A stretch of 64,000 bases of DNA from an uncultured Bacteroidales bacterium. Lineage in GTDB: Bacteria; Bacteroidota; Bacteroidia; Bacteroidales; FEN-979. The position numbers and the translations under genes are program-made. The stretch spans positions 135,461 through 199,460 of the forward strand of contig CAIWMX010000125.1 in assembly GCA_903913885.1 (NCBI GenBank), in the 5' to 3' direction. Below, in pieces: positions 52,306 to 60,907 of this stretch. The stretch's first letter is position 1; each line of letters starts with the position of its first letter. The notes beneath the pieces were generated by a model that saw only the letters and a program-made list of their open reading frames with translations, was not told the DNA's origin and did not search any database.

Positions 52306-53670
52306 ATGGCCAACCGTTCCATCAGGATAACAACCTGCCTATTATTGGTATTCATCCAGTCGCTGTCGTTTGCACAGGGATCGTGGGTCAGGGAAAGTAT
52401 TCCAACCTCCCGGTTCCTGAAATCAATTTGTTTTGTCGACAGCCTTTATGGCTGGGTTGCGGGCGATTCGGGAACGATCATGCACACAGCCAACGGCGGT
52501 GCGGCATGGACCGTGCAGAACGCCCAGACATCCAACAACATAGAGTACGTCTATTTCCTCAACCGGAACCTGGGTTGGGCGTCAGAATTCAACTATACCA
52601 CCGTGCCCTACGGGACCATCCTGCTGAAGACCACCAACGGCGGGGCTACTTGGCAGGGTCAACCGTTTCCCGTTGAGAATATTTTTATGAGCTGCATCCT
52701 GTTCACCGATTCCCTTCACGGATGGATGGGCGGGAAACCAAACGGAATATACAAAACATCCGACGGCGGGACCAGCTGGACGCAGGCCCTCATCGACACC
52801 TCCACCCTGGCTTTTTTCCCGGTGCTCGACATCGCGTTTTACAACCAGCAATACGGCTATGCCAGCGGTGGGATCCTGGATGTTGCCGGGGTCATCTGGC
52901 GAACGAAAAACGGCGGTAATTCGTGGGATGCCATTGACCCGGCCTATGCCCCGGCCGATGAGGTTCACAAGCTGCACCTGTTCGACTCGGTCAACGTGAT
53001 GGGCGCCGGGGGAGACCCCGATTTTGGTTACGGGGTCGGCATGATCCGGTCGACCGACGGGGGCGTGACCTGGATCTACCACGAACTTCCCATCCAGGGC
53101 AACGCCTACGACCTGGGCTTCAGGAACGCCTCCGAAGTTTGGTCGCCCCTGGGGGCCAAACGAAAACTGATCTACAGCCTGGATGCCGGCGTAACCTGGA
53201 CACCGGTTCCGACCCCCGATTCTACCTCGATTTATAAACTGACCTTCCCCGATTCTCTCCACGGGTATGCTGCAGGAAAAGACGGCGCCTTTCTGAAATA
53301 CCATCCCCCGGTGGTCCAGGCAGTTACACCGGTTACGCTGAAACAGGGCGGGTTTTTTCTCAGCCAGAATTATCCTAACCCGGTAAACCATGGAACTACA
53401 ATCCGGTTTGAAATCCCATCGGCCGGACCATGGATTTCGGGTATCAGCCATTGGCCAAACCCGTTGATACAGGTTGTTGTATTCGACATCCTGGGAAAGG
53501 AAGTTGCAGCGATTGCAGGCAATGACATGCTTCCAGGCGTGCATGAAGTCACGTTCGAAGCAACGGATCTGCCTGACGGGTGCTATTTTTACAGCCTCCG
53601 CCTGTATGATGTCCGTCAATCCGTCACCGTGGCGGGCCCCAGGCGGATGATCGTGCTGAAAAACAGGTAA
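52306..53670 (+). CDS. T9SS-exported YCF48-like beta-propeller protein
   Basis: A 454-residue secreted protein. Signal peptide (ITTCLLLVFIQSLSFAQG), repeats of the YCF48 type (IMHTANGGAAWTV, LLKTTNGGATWQGQ, IYKTSDGGTSWTQ, IWRTKNGGNSWDA, MIRSTDGGVTWIY), and a T9SS sorting domain (FFLSQNYPNPVNHGTT ... DGCYFYSL). Smaller than the homologue at 22.7 kb. The ATG is only 4 bases past the acs stop, so it is co-transcribed and possibly translated by re-initiation, although a cytosolic CoA ligase and a surface protein share no obvious pathway. Converges with a TonB receptor gene. Function unknown. Confidence 0.88.
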   Translation: MANRSIRITTCLLLVFIQSLSFAQGSWVRESIPTSRFLKSICFVDSLYGWVAGDSGTIMHTANGGAAWTVQNAQTSNNIEYVYFLNRNLGWASEFNYTTVPYGTILLKTTNGGATWQGQPFPVENIFMSCILFTDSLHGWMGGKPNGIYKTSDGGTSWTQALIDTSTLAFFPVLDIAFYNQQYGYASGGILDVAGVIWRTKNGGNSWDAIDPAYAPADEVHKLHLFDSVNVMGAGGDPDFGYGVGMIRSTDGGVTWIYHELPIQGNAYDLGFRNASEVWSPLGAKRKLIYSLDAGVTWTPVPTPDSTSIYKLTFPDSLHGYAAGKDGAFLKYHPPVVQAVTPVTLKQGGFFLSQNYPNPVNHGTTIRFEIPSAGPWISGISHWPNPLIQVVVFDILGKEVAAIAGNDMLPGVHEVTFEATDLPDGCYFYSLRLYDVRQSVTVAGPRRMIVLKNR

Positions 53671-53682
53671 GTCCTGTGAAAA

Positions 53683-55854
53683 TTAAAAGGAATATCCCAG
53701 GTTCAGCGAAACAAAATAGTTGCGCGGAGCCCCGGCTTCATAAAACCGTTGTTCAGCCGAATTGATGTTTACATAGCCTGCATAAACTTCGTTGAGGAGG
53801 TTATTCACCCCGCCGGATGCCATTGCATTGAATTTCCCGTATTTCAATTCCAGTCCGGCGACACCGTTCAGCAGGGTGTAACCTGTTGCCCTGGCGGTGT
53901 TTGCATCGTCGGCCCACACCTGGCTGATCCTACGGCAGGAGGGTTTTACAAATATGTTCAGGTGCCGGCCAAAGGGATGGGCCCAGGCAAGGGAAAGCTC
54001 CAGGTTGTTTTTCGGTATCCCCGGGGAGTTATTGCCCGAAAAATCCATGTTAACAGGCACATAGGCTCCCCTGGGAGAAACCATTGCCATCACCGCCGCC
54101 TCATAGGCAATGTACGAAAAGGCAGAATAGGTATAGGCTGCCCCGAATGTCAGCTCTCTTACGACCTCCAGCCGCACCGCCAGTTCAATGCCGCGGCGGC
54201 GTGATTTGGCGGCATTCCTGCAATAAATCACATCCTGCTGCTCATATGGCACGATCTCATTGTTCAACCTGATGCTAAACAGGGTCGCTTCGTAGACGAG
54301 CGTCCTGAAAAAATGGGCATGATCCCGGAACAGGCTGCCCTTGATCCCCATCTCGAAATTCCGCGATTGCGGGGATTTTAGATCCCTGTTCAACAGGTAG
54401 GCCGGGTCGGGATTTTCAAGTTCATTGATGGCCGGGGCGTCTGAACTGATGGCATAGGATGTGTAGAGTGAGATATCCTGCGTCAGCCTGTAATTCAGCG
54501 CCAGTTTGGGTGAAAATGAATTGAACGCGGCACTGCCCTTAAACGACGGCAGCGATTCCTGTGCCTGGGTAAACACGGTATTATTAAAACGTCCGGTTAA
54601 GAAAAGGAACATCTTTTTCCTGACAAGTTCAACCTTGTCTGAAATCCAGAGACCCCGGGTTGTGTTATCCTCCTTCACCAATTGCCCTATCAGGTTCACT
54701 TTTTCGCCCAGGTTGTTTTCGTAATACTCGGTTCTCGCAGGCTGGGTAAAGAGGTCGCACCCGAACGAAAGTTCGTTATGACGGTTTCCAAGCATCATTT
54801 TACGGGTGTAGATGCCGCTCATCCCCACCCCGTAGCGGTTTATGATCCGGTAGCCGATGGTTGCAAGTTCGGAAAAATTGATCGTACCCCACGCCGTTAT
54901 CTCCAGTTCATTGTTCAATTTCCTGCCGAATGTATTGCTGTAGCGCAAGCCCAGCCTGCCGCCGGTCGTGAGCCTGCGCTCATCCCTCGTCACGGCCCCC
55001 GGATCGGCACCGAGCGGGTCCTGTTCGAATTCCGACAGCGTAAGCGATCCCGGCAACCTCATGCTTCCGCCGGCAAAATAACCCAGCACCGAAATTTTCG
55101 AATGGGGCGACAACGTAGTCTCCATCGCCAGGTTAAGCATGTGGCGGTATTCCCGGTTATGTTGCCTGTAACCATTGTAATTCAGATAGCCGTAAGAGAC
55201 AAGCAGTCGGTACTTATCCGTTTTAACGGCCACCTTTATGCCGTTTTTGTGCAACCCGAAGGAGCCATACTCATTGAACTGAGCCACCGACGACTTTTTA
55301 AAGCCAAGGTCGGTAACGAAGTTGACAACCCCGCCCGGGGCATCGCCATACAGTGGTGATGCATTGCCCCGGGCAAGTTCGATTCTTCCGATCATATTAT
55401 ATTCCAGCGCTTCAGGCACCGCCTGGCCATCGGGAACAGTCGCAGGAAAACCATCCATCAGTATCCTTATGCCATTGCCGGCAGGGCTGGGGCTGCAACC
55501 ATAACCCCTGGCCGAAAACCTGATCTCCTGGCCGCCATAACGCGATTGAACGAACAACCCGGGCACCGATTCGGCCGGGTCTGGAATTCCAAGGTTGCGG
55601 TCAAATTTAAACGCTGAGAAATTCAGCCGGTTTGCCGGTCCCGGAACATCGATGATCTTTAGCGGGATCCTGACCGGCGCTGTTACGATCCTGCCTAACT
55701 CCCCGGAACCTTTTTCCCTGGTTTTGGCAGTGGTGTCGGCAGGTTTGACCTGCTGTGAAAACCCGTTAACTGTCACAGTAAATGCAAGCAGCAGCGACAT
55801 GAGCATCGCGTATCCTGTCCTGATGACAGCATTCATGGCCGCTTTATAATACAT
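53683..55854 (-). CDS. TonB-dependent receptor
   Basis: A 723-residue outer-membrane transporter for a large or scarce nutrient, energised by TonB. The start is the track start or the Met at 55836 (MNAVIRTGYAMLMSLLLAF, signal peptide). The plug domain covers about residues 60-182 (VPGLFVQSRYGGQEIRFSARGYG, GIRILMDGFPATVPDGQ, IELARGNASPLYGDAPGGVVNF). A ~540-residue beta barrel follows, ending in an aromatic residue (VSLNLGYSF). No SusD-like partner or carboxypeptidase-like N-terminal domain is present, so it is closer to siderophore or metal receptors. A paralogue lacking the plug lies 3 kb away. Confidence 0.93.
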   Translation of the reverse strand: MYYKAAMNAVIRTGYAMLMSLLLAFTVTVNGFSQQVKPADTTAKTREKGSGELGRIVTAPVRIPLKIIDVPGPANRLNFSAFKFDRNLGIPDPAESVPGLFVQSRYGGQEIRFSARGYGCSPSPAGNGIRILMDGFPATVPDGQAVPEALEYNMIGRIELARGNASPLYGDAPGGVVNFVTDLGFKKSSVAQFNEYGSFGLHKNGIKVAVKTDKYRLLVSYGYLNYNGYRQHNREYRHMLNLAMETTLSPHSKISVLGYFAGGSMRLPGSLTLSEFEQDPLGADPGAVTRDERRLTTGGRLGLRYSNTFGRKLNNELEITAWGTINFSELATIGYRIINRYGVGMSGIYTRKMMLGNRHNELSFGCDLFTQPARTEYYENNLGEKVNLIGQLVKEDNTTRGLWISDKVELVRKKMFLFLTGRFNNTVFTQAQESLPSFKGSAAFNSFSPKLALNYRLTQDISLYTSYAISSDAPAINELENPDPAYLLNRDLKSPQSRNFEMGIKGSLFRDHAHFFRTLVYEATLFSIRLNNEIVPYEQQDVIYCRNAAKSRRRGIELAVRLEVVRELTFGAAYTYSAFSYIAYEAAVMAMVSPRGAYVPVNMDFSGNNSPGIPKNNLELSLAWAHPFGRHLNIFVKPSCRRISQVWADDANTARATGYTLLNGVAGLELKYGKFNAMASGGVNNLLNEVYAGYVNINSAEQRFYEAGAPRNYFVSLNLGYSF

Positions 55855-55890
55855 CTCGGATCCGGGTTTGGATTAACCAGCAAGGGACCG

Positions 55891-57237
55891 CTAATTTACT
55901 TCAACCAGTTCCACATCAAAAACCAGGGTGGAATAAGGGGGAATAACCCCCATGTCGCTGGGACCGTAACCAATCGCCGACGGGATGATCAGGATCGCTC
56001 TGCCTCCCTCTTTCATCATGGCAATGCCTTCATCCCATCCCTTAATGACCCTGCCCTGCCCGAGTGGGAAAGCGATGGGTTCATTGCGGTCGCGCGATGA
56101 ATCGAATTTTTTTCCGTTCAGCAACGTCCCGGTATAATGAACTTTTACATTTTTACCAGCTACGGCCTGTTTTCCTGTTCCCGGCACTTTCTCAACGTAA
56201 TATAATCCGGAGGCCGTGGGCTTTACAGTAATTTTATTATCCGCTAAATACTTTTCGATTAACATGGGTTCTTCTTTTTGGTTATTAATAAATTTATCAT
56301 CCTTTGGCTGTGCGGCCGGTTTCGGGGCATTCTGCTCCTTTTCAAGAGCCTCGGCCTGCTCCTTGTCGCATTCGGCTTTTGACTGCACGTCAAGTATCTC
56401 AACCTCATAAACAAGGGTGCTGTAAGGCGGTACGATTGAACCGCGGCCGGTTTCACCAAAGGCCATCTTCGAAGGGACAATGATTTTGGCCTTCGATCCT
56501 TTTTTCAGCAGGCCAATTGCCTCTTCCATGCCACGCGTATCAACTTTCTTGCCAAACCTGAATTTGATGGGTTCCGGGCGTTCATAGGAGGAAAACAGCT
56601 GCTTGCCATCGATCAGGGCTACCTTGAACTGGAATTTCACCTGGCAACCGGTGTCTATTTTGATCCCTTCGCCCTTCTGCGATTCGATCAGGTAGACGCC
56701 GGAAGCTGTCGGAGAAACCGTGACATTATTGTCCTTAAGGTACTTTTGCAGGGAAATTTCCTCGTCTTTCTGCATTTTTACCGGGGAATCAGCCGTGAGT
56801 AAATGGACGTAAAACGAAACGGTTGAATTGCTGTCGATGCCGTCGGGCCGTTTGGCCATGCGGAATGTTTTCATGAACAGGGAATCAGCACTGACGAGAA
56901 ATACACCGCTGTCGCCGGGCGAAAGCATCATGATCCCTTCATAAAGATCGCCTTTGAATTCCGACGCCGTAAGCTGGAACCTTGCGGGCGTCCCTTTTAA
57001 CTGGATTTTGGTGTCAAACAGCACGGAATCCTTCTGCTTTACTTTCGTGGTATACCGCATATCCACCGAGACCCAGTCGCCGGCAACGGGTTTTGCGTCG
57101 TTCGTGCTGTTTTTGAACACCTTGTAACGTAACCCGGTGGGTGATGTCTTGTACTCATTACTGGTTTGTGAAAAACTTTCAGCACTCAACAGAAATCCAA
57201 AGATTAATAACAAACTGATTTTCAGGTTTTTTTTCAT
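55891..57237 (-). CDS. Exported FKBP-type peptidyl-prolyl isomerase with three FKBP-like domains
   Basis: A 448-residue periplasmic folding enzyme. Signal peptide (ISLLLIFGFLLSAESFSQ), then three FKBP-like domains about residues 35-155, 185-285 and 345-448. The last is the most complete (VKVHYTGTLLNGKKFDSS, IKGWDEGIAMMKEGG, IPPYSTLVFDVELVEV) and should be active. The middle keeps LIDGKQLFSS and IVPPYSTLVYEVEILDV. The first is degenerate. An Ala/Lys/Gln-rich linker separates the last two. It lies between receptor and surface-protein genes, so it may help fold outer-membrane or secreted proteins; that is inference. Confidence 0.93.
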   Translation of the reverse strand: MKKNLKISLLLIFGFLLSAESFSQTSNEYKTSPTGLRYKVFKNSTNDAKPVAGDWVSVDMRYTTKVKQKDSVLFDTKIQLKGTPARFQLTASEFKGDLYEGIMMLSPGDSGVFLVSADSLFMKTFRMAKRPDGIDSNSTVSFYVHLLTADSPVKMQKDEEISLQKYLKDNNVTVSPTASGVYLIESQKGEGIKIDTGCQVKFQFKVALIDGKQLFSSYERPEPIKFRFGKKVDTRGMEEAIGLLKKGSKAKIIVPSKMAFGETGRGSIVPPYSTLVYEVEILDVQSKAECDKEQAEALEKEQNAPKPAAQPKDDKFINNQKEEPMLIEKYLADNKITVKPTASGLYYVEKVPGTGKQAVAGKNVKVHYTGTLLNGKKFDSSRDRNEPIAFPLGQGRVIKGWDEGIAMMKEGGRAILIIPSAIGYGPSDMGVIPPYSTLVFDVELVEVN

Positions 57238-57316
57238 ACGATTTGATTAATATTGACTAATTAACTGAACAACTTATTACTATTTTATAACGACCTCAAG
57301 GCTAAAAACCTGTGAA

Positions 57317-58942
57317 TTATTCCAGGCTGATCATTCGCCTGGTTTCAACCCGGTCATCCAGGGTAAGCCGGTAAAAATAAATCCCACTTCCTGCATGTTG
57401 ATCCGCACGTTTAAATTCCGCCTCATGGTAACCCGGCGCCATGGTCTGGCGGACCGGTTCAGCAACTTCATTGCCGAGAACATCAAATATCTTCAGGGAA
57501 ACGAATCCCGGGGCGGATAGCCGGTATCCGATCGTGGTGCTGGCCATAAAGGGGTTCGGGTAGTTCTGCATGAGTGCGGGCCGGGAAGCAGATGCGCTTT
57601 CGCCGATCCCGTTGATGTTTGCAAAGGCAACCGGCGCCGTCCATATCTGATAGGTCCCCGATGAATTATCCATCCACACCGTCCACATCGTCGAATCGGT
57701 TGAAGTGAGGTCGATGACATCTCCCTGGTATCCCTGGCCCAATCCGCCGATGGGCGCAGGCCTGAAGTGGTGATCGCTTAATTCATATTCCTTCCAGGTA
57801 TTTCCGCCGTCGGTACTCCTTGCCAGGAAAACCCCGGTGGAGTCGTTGGTCGTAGTCCTGTCATCATAAAAGATCACATTCACAGCCCCGAATTTGTCGA
57901 TGTGGATGTTGGGGAAGTACTGGGTCTTTCCATTGTTTTTTGGATCCTGGTTAACCCTGATCCCGGCCGACCAGGTCACCCCCCCGTCGGTTGACCGGTA
58001 GAGGATGATATCCGGATCGTTACCGGCAGGCGCAAGGTCCTTCTGTCCGGAAACAATGTAAATCCAGCCTTTGCGCGGTCCGCTTGTGGTATCAACCGCC
58101 ATCACCGGCAAACCATTCACCCGGATGTTGTTCTTGCCTGCCAGAACCCCGGTAATCCCGTTCACCGCGAAGGCATTCTCAGTTACGTGCCAGTCGGCCC
58201 CGCCATTTGCAGATGAAGCAAACCCGACCATGATCTCCTTGAAGGGCGAAACGTCGGTAACCCCGGCCCAGCAGGCATAAACTTCTCCATTGGGGCCAAC
58301 TGCCAGGTCTCCCCCGGCGCTCCTGCTCGAAGGATTGTTCACCTGTTTCGGTGTGCTCCAGGTTTGTGCCCCGTTATCGGTAAAGGCAAACATCACCGGA
58401 AAGGGGTTGGCAAATTTCACCCACGCCGCATAGGATCTGCCAAAGTGCTGACTTGCATGATTTGCATCCGTGGTAAGGGCAGCCCGTTCGAGGTCGTCGG
58501 TGGAAACAACTTTCTGTGCCGACCATGTACGCCCCTGGTCAAGGGAATAATGGGAATATAACCCGACAAAAGGTGACTGGCCAAGACGGGTCAGCAAAAA
58601 CGTGCCGTTCTTATCGATGGTGATCCCGGGATCACCCCTGTGAAACGCGATGGGATCGCCTGTACAGGTATCGTTTCCCTGCCAGCTGGCGCCGCCATCG
58701 GTGGTCCTGTATATTCCCTCGCTGATAAAAAAAGGCACGAACGTGAGGGTATTGCAGGCAGCAAAGAGCACGTTTTGATCAATGGGGCTTTTTACCAGGA
58801 AAACCTCGGTCTGGTTTACCTTGCTGGGATAGATCCTGTAGTTCGCACCAATTTTCAAGGGCGACTCCCGGCCTGGAATATCCTGGGCCTGTATGCTTAT
58901 AACGCCAGCCAGTATGAACAACAAAAAGAATCTTATTTTCAT
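57317..58942 (-). CDS. T9SS-exported sialidase-fold protein
   Basis: A 541-residue secreted six-bladed propeller of the exo-alpha-sialidase/BNR superfamily. It starts at the ATG at 58942 (MKIRFFLLFILAGVISIQAQ, signal peptide). Asp-box-like motifs are visible: IYRTTDGGASWQG, SLDQGRTWSAQ, ASSANGGADWHV, LYRSTDGGVTWSAG and RSTDGGNTWKEY. The end (MQNYPNPFMASTTIGY ... GIYFYRLTLDD) is a T9SS sorting domain. I cannot confirm the catalytic Arg triad or Tyr of true sialidases, so it may be non-enzymatic. A TAATTTTG box sits five bases before the ATG. Located between FKBP and plugless receptor genes. Confidence 0.88.
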   Translation of the reverse strand: MKIRFFLLFILAGVISIQAQDIPGRESPLKIGANYRIYPSKVNQTEVFLVKSPIDQNVLFAACNTLTFVPFFISEGIYRTTDGGASWQGNDTCTGDPIAFHRGDPGITIDKNGTFLLTRLGQSPFVGLYSHYSLDQGRTWSAQKVVSTDDLERAALTTDANHASQHFGRSYAAWVKFANPFPVMFAFTDNGAQTWSTPKQVNNPSSRSAGGDLAVGPNGEVYACWAGVTDVSPFKEIMVGFASSANGGADWHVTENAFAVNGITGVLAGKNNIRVNGLPVMAVDTTSGPRKGWIYIVSGQKDLAPAGNDPDIILYRSTDGGVTWSAGIRVNQDPKNNGKTQYFPNIHIDKFGAVNVIFYDDRTTTNDSTGVFLARSTDGGNTWKEYELSDHHFRPAPIGGLGQGYQGDVIDLTSTDSTMWTVWMDNSSGTYQIWTAPVAFANINGIGESASASRPALMQNYPNPFMASTTIGYRLSAPGFVSLKIFDVLGNEVAEPVRQTMAPGYHEAEFKRADQHAGSGIYFYRLTLDDRVETRRMISLE

Positions 58943-58947
58943 CCGTG

Positions 58948-58955
58948 CAAAATTA
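58948..58955 (-). promoter_or_regulatory. -7 element of the sialidase-fold gene
   Basis: TAATTTTG followed by CACGG and ATG on the minus strand, inside the 41-base gap after the plugless receptor gene. Confidence 0.6.
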
Positions 58956-58983
58956 GTCCGTTTTGAAGAGCTGGACAGTCTCA

Positions 58984-60747
58984 TTAAAAGAAATATCCCA
59001 AATTAACCGACCCTACCAGGTCCCTGGGGCTTCCAGCATCGTAAAACCGCCTGTCGGCAGAATTGATGTTTGAATTGCCAACATATACCTGGTTAAAGAT
59101 GTTATTCACTCCGCCGGTAATCTTTAAGGCGAAATGCCCGGCTTTAACATCAAATCCCAGGAGCGTGTTAAACAGGTTGTACGAACCTGTTTTGTCGCTG
59201 TTCAGGTCATCAACCCAGATCCCGCTTAAGGCGGAATAGCTGACTTTTGCAGATATTCCGCAAAGTTTTCCCAGGGGATGCCTGTATGCCAGTGCCAGGT
59301 TCAGGTTATTCCTGGGGATATTCGGTTCGGCATGACCGGAAAAATCCCTGTTTACAGCCAGGATGGTTCCGGCCTGATCAGCTTCAAGCGATCGGGCAGT
59401 GTATGTTTTGTAAAGGTAGTCGGAAAAAGTATACGAGACTGAGCACGACAAGGCTCTGAAGAATTCGAGACTGCCGTGCAGGGTAAATCCCAACCGGTTT
59501 GTGAGCGTGGCATTTCTGTAAAATTCATCGCCATAGATCTCATACCGCACTATTTCGTGGTCGATACGGCTACTGAACAGGGTTGCATCAAAATGCAGCG
59601 AAGTAAAAGCCGAAGTCGTGCCTTTTTTTTCCAATACTCCTTTGATCCCGGTTTTCAGCGTTGAGGAAGTCTGGGGTTTGAGATCCTGGTTGTACAAAAC
59701 GTCGGGGTAAAAACTCTCCAGTTCCTTATCCGTCGGATTTTTAAAGTTCATTTCCCATGAGGCGAACAGGGTAATACCATGCAATATTTTGTAATTCAGC
59801 CCGATTTCGGGAGTAACAGCCTGGTAATGCTTCGTATCGGAACGCGCAGGCAACGACTCTTCGGCTACACTGTAAACCACATGATCATACCTGCCTTTCA
59901 GGACAAGAAAGAGCTTTCTCTCAACCAGTTCAAAATTCCCGGCCACATGGCAGGAGGAGGAACTGGTCTTTTCAACTTCGATCTGCTCGAGGTTATCGCT
60001 TTTCTGACCGGCCATGTTATCATATTCCTCTTTCCGTTCAGGCTGGTACAGCAGGTTGCCGCCTATCGAAAATTCGTTGGTCCGGTCCCACATCCTGAAG
60101 TGGCAAACATACCTGGCTGTCAGCCCCATTACATATCTTGTAGTTATTTTGAACTCATTGGTAACCCGTTCGAAATATTCGATCTGGCCATTTCCGGAGA
60201 CTTCAATTTTCTGGTTGAGGGACTTGCCGAACCTGGCCTCATATTTTACCTCAGCCTGCCCCTTTTGCGTGACCCTCTTTTCGTCGCGGTTGATGGCCCG
60301 GGGATCGGCCTGGAAACAGGCGGAATCAAACTCCTTTTTTGTAAGCGAACCCGGCCGCCTTGTTTGTCCGTCGATATAATGGCCCATAACCTGGAAAGTG
60401 GTGTTGGCGGAGGGAGCAGATTCGAATTTCAGATCAACGTTGTGTGAATAATCGCTGCTGTGAACCCGGTAACCGTCGAAATTCCGGTAGCTGTAACTTG
60501 TCATGAGCCTGGAAGTATTGATCCCTGTAGCCGCACGGATTCCATCGATAAACAACCCGTATGAACCGAACTGGTTGAACTGGATGATGGAATCGCCGCT
60601 TGCCGGACCAGCCGTGCCTTGTGAAAGAGTAACCGCATCAGAAGGCGAAGCATTTGCGGGAAAGGCGCTGATCTCCCGGGGAAAAAACGACATCCCCAGG
60701 ATGAATGCAGCGGAGAGGCCTCCAATCTTTCTACAAATACCTTTCAT
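58984..60747 (-). CDS. TonB-receptor paralogue without plug domain
   Basis: A 587-residue outer-membrane barrel clearly related to the receptor at 53.7 kb over its whole barrel: RRPGSLTKKEFD versus RLPGSLTLSEFE, GVNNIFNQVYVGNSNINSA versus GVNNLLNEVYAGYVNINSA, and the same C-terminal pattern. The ATG at 60747 gives a signal peptide (LSAAFILGMSFFPREISAFPA). After ~20 linker residues it goes straight into the first barrel segment (IQFNQFGSYGLFIDGIR, matching AQFNEYGSFGLHKNGIK), so the plug and TonB-box region are absent. The reading frame is intact. It may be a plugless pore, a receptor relying on another plug, or a decaying but still open copy. Confidence 0.87.
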   Translation of the reverse strand: MKGICRKIGGLSAAFILGMSFFPREISAFPANASPSDAVTLSQGTAGPASGDSIIQFNQFGSYGLFIDGIRAATGINTSRLMTSYSYRNFDGYRVHSSDYSHNVDLKFESAPSANTTFQVMGHYIDGQTRRPGSLTKKEFDSACFQADPRAINRDEKRVTQKGQAEVKYEARFGKSLNQKIEVSGNGQIEYFERVTNEFKITTRYVMGLTARYVCHFRMWDRTNEFSIGGNLLYQPERKEEYDNMAGQKSDNLEQIEVEKTSSSSCHVAGNFELVERKLFLVLKGRYDHVVYSVAEESLPARSDTKHYQAVTPEIGLNYKILHGITLFASWEMNFKNPTDKELESFYPDVLYNQDLKPQTSSTLKTGIKGVLEKKGTTSAFTSLHFDATLFSSRIDHEIVRYEIYGDEFYRNATLTNRLGFTLHGSLEFFRALSCSVSYTFSDYLYKTYTARSLEADQAGTILAVNRDFSGHAEPNIPRNNLNLALAYRHPLGKLCGISAKVSYSALSGIWVDDLNSDKTGSYNLFNTLLGFDVKAGHFALKITGGVNNIFNQVYVGNSNINSADRRFYDAGSPRDLVGSVNLGYFF

Positions 60748-60893
60748 GCTTCCGTAAATGAATATGTTCAAACAAAATGGCCTTCCTGCCCACGGTTCAA
60801 AATTAAAAATAATTCAGCAGCCTGACCAGGTAAAATTTAGGAGAACGATCGATTGCCACACATTTATTTTGCCCTGATTTAAGGAAAAATATA

Positions 60894-60901
60894 TACTTTT
60901 G
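60894..60901 (+). promoter_or_regulatory. -7 element of the PAS histidine kinase gene
   Basis: TACTTTTG; its TTG is the ORF-track start (60899). The ATG at 60908 lies six bases after the box. Confidence 0.7.
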
Positions 60902-60907
60902 GCCGTC

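Noticed and set aside
52582-53619. 345-aa minus-strand ORF opposite the YCF48-like gene
   Set aside because: Antisense shadow; the plus-strand gene has signal peptide, repeats and sorting domain.
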